Assembly (NCBI GenBank): GCA_963748295.1
Contig: CAVVIH010000006.1
Coordinates: 310,001 to 374,000, forward strand
Direction: 5' to 3'
Length of the DNA: 64,000 bases
Origin: CAVVIH01 sp963748295
GTDB taxonomy: Bacteria; Acidobacteriota; Vicinamibacteria; Vicinamibacterales; 2-12-FULL-66-21
Part shown: piece by piece, positions 57,703 to 64,000 of the stretch
Layout of the letters: each line of letters opens with the position of its first letter
Numbering within the stretch: position 1 is the stretch's first letter
Notes under the pieces: model-generated
Database searches by the model: none
What the model was told of the DNA's origin: nothing
Seen by the model: only the letters and a program-made list of their open reading frames with translations
Position numbers and translations under genes: made by a program

Positions 57703-59654
57703 TGTGCGGCATCTTCGGACAGTTCGCACGTGCCGGAGCCCTCGGCGGCATCGAGCCGCTCCTCGCGGCGACGAACCAGCTGTCCCATAGAGGCCCGGAC
57801 GACGCGTCCTGGTGGAGCGACGGGCCGTTCTTCTTCGGCCACCGGCGGCTCTCGATCATCGACATCGAATGTGGCCAGCAGCCGATGGCCACGCCGGACG
57901 GTCGATACGTGATCGTCTTCAACGGCGAGATCTACAACTACGTCGAGCTGCGGCAGGAGCTTTCCGCGCTGGGCAGCACCTTCAGCACGGAATCCGACAC
58001 CGAAGTCCTGCTGCGCGGATACGAGACCTGGGGCGTGAAGCTGCCGGAACGTCTCATCGGCATGTTCGCATTCGCGATCGCGGACCGGTCGCAGCAAAGC
58101 CTGTTTCTCGCGCGCGATCGTTTTGGCGAGAAGCCGCTGTTCCTGTCAGAGACGAACGGGGTCCTGAGCTTCGGGTCGGAGGTCCGGGCGCTCGCCGGAT
58201 TGCCGCAGACGTCGCGGGAGATCGATCCGCAGGCGCTCGGCGAATACCTCTGCCTGAACTACGTGCCCGGCGACCGCACGATGCTGAGCGCGGTTCAGCG
58301 GCTGCCGGCGGCGGCGTGGCGGCTGGACTCGAGATCACACGTCACGGAAGGCGTCTACTGGCGTCCGCCCGCTGCGCGCAGCGGTTCCCTCGGCATGGAG
58401 GAAGCCGTCGGGCGCCTGACGAGCGCGCTGGACGACGGCGTCAGAATGGCGCTCCGCAGCGACGTGCCGGTGGCGTTGATGTTGTCGGGAGGTGTCGACT
58501 CGTCGATCGTCGCCGAAAGCGCGGTCCGGCAGGGGCGGCTCTCGTGCGCATACTGCCTCGATTTTCCCGCTGCGGGATTCAGCGAAGTCGACAAGGCTTC
58601 TGCCGTGGCAAAGCGACTTGGCGTCGAGCTGCGGCGCGTGGAACTGACTTCTGATGCGTTGAACAACTTCATGGAGCTCGTCCAGCACGCGGACGATCCC
58701 CTGGCCGATTCTTCGGCAGTGGCCGTGTGGACGCTCTCCGAGGCGATCGCCCGCGACTACAAGGTCGTCATCAGCGGCGACGGCGGCGACGAGTTGTTCG
58801 GCGGCTATCTCACCTACAAGGCCAGCGAGTTTCACCGCAGGCTGATCCGGCCGCTTCCGCACGGCGTCAGGCGGTTCATCGCCGGCGCCGCCGGGTGGAT
58901 ACCAGTCACGAGCGGCAAGGTGTCGACGACCTATCAAGCGATGCGCTTCATGCGCGCCGCACCGCTGGACACGGCGGAAGCGCACCTGACGTGGAATGGC
59001 ACCTGGATGCCGCAGGACGCGGCGGCGTTCACGACGCTGCCCGCGGCGGCTGACGCGGCCCGGGGTGCGTTGCGCGGCCTCGCGGCCCGGTACGGGCTCG
59101 AGCGGGCGCCGAACACATCGGCGCTGCAGCGGCTGGACGCCGCCGAATACTTGACCAACGACATCCTGACGAAAGTCGATCGGATGACGATGGCGCACGG
59201 GCTGGAGGCGCGCGCGCCGCTGCTCGTGCCCGCAGTGGCGGATCTCGCCTTCTCGCTTCCGGACCATCTCAAGATCACGCTGGCCGGCCAGCCCAAACGG
59301 CTGCTGCGAGAGCTGGTGAAGCGGATCTACGGCCCCGAGCTGGCGCGCGCGCCGAAAAAAGGCTTCAGCATTCCGGTTCATGACTGGTTGCGTGGGCCGG
59401 CTCGAGCGCTCGCGAACGAGCTGCTCAGCCCGTCGGAGGTCAAGCGAACGGGCGTGTTGGACGCCGGCGCGGTTCAGCGCGCATGGATCACGCACCAATC
59501 AGGGAAGGCCCAGCTCGGATTCGAGCTCTGGGGCCTGATGGTGCTGGTGGCGTGGCATGGCGTCCGTGTCGCGACGCGACCAGTGGCCCAGGGCTCCGGG
59601 CTTCGGCGCGTGGACATTCCTCGAAAGCCCGAGGGCGCTAGCTGCGCGCGCTAA
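57702..59654 (+). CDS. Asparagine synthase (glutamine-hydrolysing) family protein, second copy
   Basis: 650 residues from the ATG at 57702, so that Cys2 (MCGIFGQFARAG) becomes the catalytic N-terminus. Glutaminase motifs HRGPDDASWW and FNGEIYNYVELRQEL. Synthetase ATP loop LMLSGGVDSSIVAES, then ISGDGGDELFGGYLTY and APLLVPAVADLAFSLP. The first copy (51104) is a distinct paralogue on the other strand. No frame break here. It overlaps the convergent methyltransferase by 17 bases. Confidence 0.93.
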   Translation: MCGIFGQFARAGALGGIEPLLAATNQLSHRGPDDASWWSDGPFFFGHRRLSIIDIECGQQPMATPDGRYVIVFNGEIYNYVELRQELSALGSTFSTESDTEVLLRGYETWGVKLPERLIGMFAFAIADRSQQSLFLARDRFGEKPLFLSETNGVLSFGSEVRALAGLPQTSREIDPQALGEYLCLNYVPGDRTMLSAVQRLPAAAWRLDSRSHVTEGVYWRPPAARSGSLGMEEAVGRLTSALDDGVRMALRSDVPVALMLSGGVDSSIVAESAVRQGRLSCAYCLDFPAAGFSEVDKASAVAKRLGVELRRVELTSDALNNFMELVQHADDPLADSSAVAVWTLSEAIARDYKVVISGDGGDELFGGYLTYKASEFHRRLIRPLPHGVRRFIAGAAGWIPVTSGKVSTTYQAMRFMRAAPLDTAEAHLTWNGTWMPQDAAAFTTLPAAADAARGALRGLAARYGLERAPNTSALQRLDAAEYLTNDILTKVDRMTMAHGLEARAPLLVPAVADLAFSLPDHLKITLAGQPKRLLRELVKRIYGPELARAPKKGFSIPVHDWLRGPARALANELLSPSEVKRTGVLDAGAVQRAWITHQSGKAQLGFELWGLMVLVAWHGVRVATRPVAQGSGLRRVDIPRKPEGASCAR

Positions 59655-60375
59655 TCTCCCGGAGGTAAGCGTCGCACCGCGACCGATCCGGTTTGGCGCA
59701 CTCGTAGAAGCGATAAAACGAGATGCCGCGGCTGACGCCGAAGACCGCTACCCTGACGTCGTCGTAGAAGTAGCGCAGCACTTCCTCGATTTCCGCCGCG
59801 GTGTTGACGTGCTCGTACGCCATCAGCACGCCGTAATCGAGCCCGTAGCGCCAACGAAACTCGAGCCCGGTCGTCATCTTCCATCCGAGCGTCCACAACC
59901 AGGTGCCCTCGCTCGGTATCGAGACCCGCAGCGTCCCAGCTTCGTGCAGCAGCAGACCCGTTCGCGCGACGACCTCGGGCAGGTTGCAGATGTGTTCGAA
60001 CACCGCAACCGATGTGATGCGGTCGTATCGCTGGCGCGGCGGGACCTCTGTCGTGTCAGCGTAGACATGGCGGATACGCGGCCGCATCGGCGAGCCCTCG
60101 AACAGCCCCGTGAACGGCTCGACGATGTCATAGGGTCCGACCGGCGGCTCGTAGGGAAGCTGGTTCAGCGTACCCGCGCCGATTTCAAGCGTGGTGCGAG
60201 GCGAACGATCGCGGCGCACGTCTTCGGCAACCCTGCGGTGCAACCAGGATTCCATCTTCGCGGCGGCGCTGTAGGCAGGCGTCTTTCCGCCGCGGTTCTC
60301 CCTGTATTGCGTCTCGTAGATCGCCGCAAACGCATCCGGGAGCGGCGGACGCACCTTGGGGAAGCTGCTGAACAT
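59638..60375 (-). CDS. Methyltransferase-fold protein
   Basis: 245 residues. TTLEIGAGTLNQLPYEPP is a variant motif I, then YDRITSVAVFEHICNLPEVVARTGLLL and RVSIPSEGTWLWTLGWKM. C-terminal part: YEHVNTAAEIEEVLRYFYDDVRVAVFG. Probably class I SAM-dependent, substrate unknown. Its ATG touches the stop of the upstream methyltransferase gene (60373-60378), so three methyltransferases form one unit. Confidence 0.8.
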   Translation of the reverse strand: MFSSFPKVRPPLPDAFAAIYETQYRENRGGKTPAYSAAAKMESWLHRRVAEDVRRDRSPRTTLEIGAGTLNQLPYEPPVGPYDIVEPFTGLFEGSPMRPRIRHVYADTTEVPPRQRYDRITSVAVFEHICNLPEVVARTGLLLHEAGTLRVSIPSEGTWLWTLGWKMTTGLEFRWRYGLDYGVLMAYEHVNTAAEIEEVLRYFYDDVRVAVFGVSRGISFYRFYECAKPDRSRCDAYLREISARS

Positions 60376-61167
60376 TCAGCTTGACGCACCGGCTGAAACC
60401 GGCCGGCGGCGCCATTGCGCCACGAAAAACGGAAACGGCGTCTTCCCTGGAAGCGCGTTGAAGACGCGCTCCAGCGATAACAATGGACCGTCGATGACTG
60501 GTTTCAGGCGCTTCGGCACCCGCAGGACGAGGCTGTTGCAGATCAGGAAGTACGCGGGCCCGCCGCCGTAGGTTACGGAGACGCCTTCGAACACCCGTTC
60601 CGCCGACCGCAGCATGGCGTCGTGCGAGAGCGCGGCTTCGGTAGACGCTTCGAAGTAACGGTCGCGGCGGTACCAGGCGCGCCGCAGCGGTTCCAGCCAG
60701 CACTCGCGGTTGGGCTCGACCATCAGGAACAGACCGCCCGGGCGCAGCAGGCTGGCAACGTTCCCGATCACCTTGTCGAGGTCGTTGACGCAGTGGTGCA
60801 AGCCGCCAATCACGATGGCCGCGTCGAAATGTCGATCGACCTGGACCTGCTGGGTGAGATCCAGCCGGTGCGCCGGGCACCCCGTGGCGGCGGCATAGGC
60901 CCGACACGCTTCGTCCGAGATATCGAAGCCAACCGGCTTGACGCGGGGGAATCTCGCAAGCAGCTCCCGCGTCGTATACCCGCTGCCGGCCGCAAGATCC
61001 GCGACGTCGAGACCGTTGAGATCGATGCCCCTCAGCAAGGGGTCCAGGAAAAAGCGCCTGCGGTACTCGAGCGACGACTCATCGCCGTAGTGCGCATCGT
61101 AGTCGTCGTGGATCGTGTTGTAGTGATCGCGCTGAAGCGAGCTCGAAGGCGGTGAGGACGAAGACAT
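60376..61167 (-). CDS. SAM-dependent methyltransferase
   Basis: 263 residues. DHYNTIHDDYDAHYGDESS at the start, motif I VADLAAGSGYTTRELLARFP, VGFDISDEACRAYAAATG and AAIVIGGLHHCVNDLDKVIG with LLRPGGLFLMVEPNREC. This is a UbiE-like layout common in polysaccharide clusters. Substrate unknown. Middle gene of the three-methyltransferase unit. Confidence 0.87.
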   Translation of the reverse strand: MSSSSPPSSSLQRDHYNTIHDDYDAHYGDESSLEYRRRFFLDPLLRGIDLNGLDVADLAAGSGYTTRELLARFPRVKPVGFDISDEACRAYAAATGCPAHRLDLTQQVQVDRHFDAAIVIGGLHHCVNDLDKVIGNVASLLRPGGLFLMVEPNRECWLEPLRRAWYRRDRYFEASTEAALSHDAMLRSAERVFEGVSVTYGGGPAYFLICNSLVLRVPKRLKPVIDGPLLSLERVFNALPGKTPFPFFVAQWRRRPVSAGASS

Positions 61168-61170
61168 GAA

Positions 61171-62166
61171 TCAGGTGGCGGCCGCTGGCGGAAACGTGAA
61201 GTGACACTGCCAGCTGTTCGAGGTCCGGTGATACAGCCGTTCCGGCCGCCCTCCGGCGCGGGTTACCCACTCCTCCACTTCATCCTTCGACGGGTACCGC
61301 GCGAGGCTGGGCGTGAGCTGATCGTATACCACCGACTCGACGTCGCGGAACCGCAGGCGCTGCAGCATTCCAAGATAATCCCGCAGCGGAAGCGGCAACC
61401 CGGTGGCGCGCGCGATCCGGTTGACGCTGTGAATATAGGTCCACAATGCCGCCGCGAGTCCCCGGCTCACCCCGACGAGGACGGGCCGCGGCAGCTTCGG
61501 ACCGATCCGCCGCAGCGGCCGGACGATCCTGAGGTACGTCTCGTTGCCCTCTTTTGCGTAGACCCATATCGCGACGAGATGGCGCTCCCGCACGGCGCGG
61601 CGGATTCCCAGAAGTCCGAGGACGGGATCGTCGAGGTGATGGATGACGCCGATGCTGACGACGACGTCGAACATCGGCGCCAGGGGCATCTCGATCGCCG
61701 AGCCACGCACGACGTGGACGTTCGAGTACTCCGTCGTCAGTCGCGCCGCCTGCTCGACCGACGAGCTGAAATCGAGACCGACCACCTCGCTCGCGCCCCA
61801 GCCGGCCATCACCCGCAGCCAGCGGCCCCCGCCGCACCCGACTTCGAGAATCCGGCGCCCGGCGAGTTGCTCCGGCGCCAGCCCCGAGAACTCCGCGAAA
61901 AGCTCCGCGGATCCCATGTAGCCGTCGAAGTCGTCGTAGCGCGCCCACTCGTCGCCAAATGCCTGAACGGTCGTCTTCTCGTCATCGCTGCGGTAGTCGC
62001 CGTACACGTGCGGCACGCCCCGAACGATGGCGTAGGCACGGCCGTCAGGCGCGCGCAGCGTGCCCGATTCGATCTCACCCTTCGGGGTCGTGCGTTCTAC
62101 TGTGTCGAGGACGAGCGGACCACGCGAGAACGGACAGCAGAGCAGCGGAAGGAGCGACAGTTTCAT
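61171..62166 (-). CDS. Methyltransferase with N-terminal Trm112-like segment
   Basis: 331 residues. The first ~60 residues (LLCCPFSRGPLVLDT, then GRAYAIVRGVPHVYGD) resemble a degenerate Trm112-type ribbon with two adjacent cysteines only. The methyltransferase domain has RILEVGCGGGRWLRVMAGWGA, VVGLDFSSSVEQAARLTTE and DVVVSIGVIHHLDDPVLGLLG. The C-terminal ~120 residues are helical (VGVSRGLAAALWTYIHSVN). Substrate unknown. A hairpin repeat lies upstream, between this gene and the secreted repeat protein. Confidence 0.86.
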   Translation of the reverse strand: MKLSLLPLLCCPFSRGPLVLDTVERTTPKGEIESGTLRAPDGRAYAIVRGVPHVYGDYRSDDEKTTVQAFGDEWARYDDFDGYMGSAELFAEFSGLAPEQLAGRRILEVGCGGGRWLRVMAGWGASEVVGLDFSSSVEQAARLTTEYSNVHVVRGSAIEMPLAPMFDVVVSIGVIHHLDDPVLGLLGIRRAVRERHLVAIWVYAKEGNETYLRIVRPLRRIGPKLPRPVLVGVSRGLAAALWTYIHSVNRIARATGLPLPLRDYLGMLQRLRFRDVESVVYDQLTPSLARYPSKDEVEEWVTRAGGRPERLYHRTSNSWQCHFTFPPAAAT

Positions 62167-62181
62167 CTACTGGATGAAACC

Positions 62182-62266
62182 TATCACGTGCGACGTGCGA
62201 CGTGCGACGTGCGACGTGCTACGTGCGACGTGCTGACGTGCGGCGTGCTTCGCAGCACGCCGCACC
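62182..62266. repeat. ACGTGCG 7-mer tract ending in a 12-bp hairpin
   Basis: CGACGTG units repeat about seven times (62185-62240). They are followed by GTGCGGCGTGCT-TCGC-AGCACGCCGCAC (62238-62265), a perfect 12-bp stem. The tract shares its word with 22882-22968. The hairpin could end transcription from the secreted-protein gene, although no T-run follows on the minus strand. Confidence 0.8.
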
Positions 62267-62279
62267 GGGCAGGAGCTTG

Positions 62280-63983
62280 TTACCGCGTCATGAACACGGA
62301 CTGCGTGTTGCGCCAGCCGCCGGACGCCGTCTTCGTCCACAACGTGACGTAGAGCGTCCGATTGCGCGGCAGGGCCGCGGCGGTGTACGACGTCGCCGTG
62401 ATCTCGCCAGTATCCACGACGTCTTTTGCACCAGGCATCGATCCGACGTACAGGTAGTACACCTGGGCGTTCGAGATATGCGTCCACGTGAACATCTGCG
62501 ACGTATACGACGCGATGGAGCCGGCCGCCGGCTGCACGAGCGCCGCACCATTCAGGTTGAACGCGAGCTCGCGTGAGCGCCAGCCGCTGGAGAGTTTCGT
62601 CCACATCTTGCTGAAGAGCTCGCGGGCCGCAGGCAGCGGAGGCGTCGGCCACTGGGTCTCGAGCGTCTCGCCCGTGTCGATCAGGTTCTTCGTGCCTGGG
62701 TCGGTGCCGAGATAGAGATAGTAGGCCTGCGCGCCGGTGATCGACGTCCACCTGAATCCCTGTCCGAGATCCGAGCCGTCGCTCGAGTTCGTCACGCGTG
62801 AGGAGTTCGACGTCTTGAACGGGACCTCCTCGTTCTTCCAGCCGCCGGCGAACTTCGTCCACAGCTTGGCATAATAGGTCCGTCCAGGCTCGAGACCTGT
62901 GACGAGATATGCCGTGTCCAGGATCTCACCGGTATTCACGACGTCCTTGGCGCCCGACGACGTACCGACATACAGGTAGTACGCCTGCGCGTCCTTGACC
63001 GCCGACCAGCGGAAGATCTCCCGCGCACTGACATCGCCCGCGCCTGCTCGTGGATAGAGCAGCAGCGCTGAGCTTGCCGAGTCAAAAAAGACTTCGTTGC
63101 TGTACCAGCCGCCCTGGATCTTCGTGTGAATCCGCGCGTAGAGACGCTGTCCGGCGGGCAACGCTCGCGCCGTGTACGACAGGTCTTTGACCTCGCCGGT
63201 GTCCACGACGTCCTTGGCGCCGGGCCGCGTCCCGACATAGAGGTAGTACGCTTCCGCCCCCGGGACCTCCGTCCACAGGAACGGCTGCGCGGCCGTCACG
63301 TTCTGCTCACCGTTCAGCGGCGTAATCAGCCTGGCAGGTCCAGGCATCGCCGGCATCATGAAATTCATTTCCGCGAACCGCCAGCCGTCGCGCTGCTTCG
63401 TCCAGATGCGCGCAAAATACATGCGATCGGTCGGCAACGAGGGAAGCGTGTATGAGGTCGCGGTGATCTCGCCGGTGTTTACGACATCCTTCGCACCGGA
63501 TGTCGTGCCCACGTAAAGGTAATAAGCCAGCGCGTCGCTCACTGAGGTCCACTGCAGAAGCTTGGACGTCAGCCGTCCGTCAGCACCAGGCATCGTCAGG
63601 AACGTCGACGGCGGCTGGAGCGGCGGCGGTGGTGGCGGCGGAGGCGTTGTCGGTGGCGGCGGCGTCGGTATCGTCGTCGAGCCAACCAGAACTTTCAACT
63701 CGACCGACATCGGGCTCATCAGGGCTTTGGTCGAATACGCCTGGACCGCGAAGAAGTAGGTCTTGCCCGTCGTGAGGCTGACGATATTCGCCGACGTCAC
63801 CTTGCCGACGTCGAGGCTATGCGTGTAAACGCCGGAGGCTGTGCCGTAGTGCACGACGTAGCCAGCCAAATCGGCTTCCTTGTTCGGGTCCCACGCGATG
63901 GTCACGCTCTGCGCCGAGGCCGTGCCGGCCATCAGCAGCAGGAGTGCCGCGAGGAAAGTCGATTTGCTCAATAGGCGATTCAT
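62280..63983 (-). CDS. Secreted protein with one FN3-like domain and five ~85-residue repeats
   Basis: 567 residues. Signal peptide (LSKSTFLAALLLLMAGTASA, cleavage about residue 24). An FN3-like domain follows (SVTIAWDPNKEADLAGYVVHYG, to about 100), then a Pro-rich linker (about 105-125). Five repeats come next, each with W(T/S)-x-V-x-AxAYYLYVGTxxGAKDVVxTGE and, about 35 residues later, a WTK...GW(R/K) pair. The fourth is more diverged (YYLYLGTDPGTKNLIDTGE). No catalytic motif or anchor is seen. Probably a cell-surface or matrix protein binding a polymer. The start is the ATG at 63983, just inside the window edge. Confidence 0.85.
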   Translation of the reverse strand: MNRLLSKSTFLAALLLLMAGTASAQSVTIAWDPNKEADLAGYVVHYGTASGVYTHSLDVGKVTSANIVSLTTGKTYFFAVQAYSTKALMSPMSVELKVLVGSTTIPTPPPPTTPPPPPPPPLQPPSTFLTMPGADGRLTSKLLQWTSVSDALAYYLYVGTTSGAKDVVNTGEITATSYTLPSLPTDRMYFARIWTKQRDGWRFAEMNFMMPAMPGPARLITPLNGEQNVTAAQPFLWTEVPGAEAYYLYVGTRPGAKDVVDTGEVKDLSYTARALPAGQRLYARIHTKIQGGWYSNEVFFDSASSALLLYPRAGAGDVSAREIFRWSAVKDAQAYYLYVGTSSGAKDVVNTGEILDTAYLVTGLEPGRTYYAKLWTKFAGGWKNEEVPFKTSNSSRVTNSSDGSDLGQGFRWTSITGAQAYYLYLGTDPGTKNLIDTGETLETQWPTPPLPAARELFSKMWTKLSSGWRSRELAFNLNGAALVQPAAGSIASYTSQMFTWTHISNAQVYYLYVGSMPGAKDVVDTGEITATSYTAAALPRNRTLYVTLWTKTASGGWRNTQSVFMTR

Positions 63984-64000
63984 GGGCGTAACCCCCCGTC

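Overview
The window is high-GC bacterial chromosome from a Gram-negative organism with LPS. It carries heptose, O-antigen and capsule-type genes, an outer-membrane lipoprotein and complex I. The gene order (ispDF, PIN-TRAM, radA; lolB-like, ispE, tRNA-Gln, prs, rplY, pth), the GTGA/ATGA stop-start overlaps and many repeat-filled operon junctions fit an acidobacterium-like lineage. That placement is inference, because no rRNA gene is present.

Layout. 1-14361 (all minus strand) is housekeeping: a TPR protein, LolB-like lipoprotein, ispE, tRNA-Gln(TTG), prs, rplY, pth, rpsF-rpsR-rplI, dnaB, alr, radA, a PIN-TRAM protein, plsC and an ispD-ispF fusion cut by the window edge. 14443-17870 (plus) is a small LPS set: a Trm112-like protein, a GT9 heptosyltransferase, an O-antigen ligase and a heptose kinase. 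It converges on an ArnT-like glycosyltransferase (18101-19771). purH, a cold-shock gene with a structured leader, two conserved proteins of unknown function and selA follow. 24403-36841 (minus) is a complex I operon, nuoABC-gmhA-nuoDEFHJKLMN, without nuoG or nuoI. 36972-40794 (plus) holds a glycosyltransferase, thiS, thiG and a WbdD-like methyltransferase. 41303-62166 is a surface-polysaccharide locus: an initiating phosphoglycosyltransferase fused to a CapD-type domain, glycosyltransferases, a flippase, a polymerase, two asparagine-synthase-type amidotransferases, a heparinase-like protein, a bi-domain oxidoreductase and five methyltransferases. A secreted repeat protein closes the window.

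How the genes work together. GmhA and the heptose kinase supply early steps to ADP-heptose for the heptosyltransferase. The initiator, flippase, polymerase and ligase form a Wzx/Wzy-type assembly line. IspD/F/E supply isoprenoids, and hence the undecaprenyl carrier.

Two features dominate the non-coding DNA. First, nearly every operon junction holds short-period repeats, often 7-mers, each with its own word and several folded into long hairpins. Two loci share a composite hairpin whose two arm variants are exchanged between left and right. Second, about 16 single-base frame breaks interrupt 14 otherwise well-conserved genes, including nuoC, nuoL, purH and asnB. This looks like an indel-prone assembly rather than gene decay, so the affected genes are described here over their full span.
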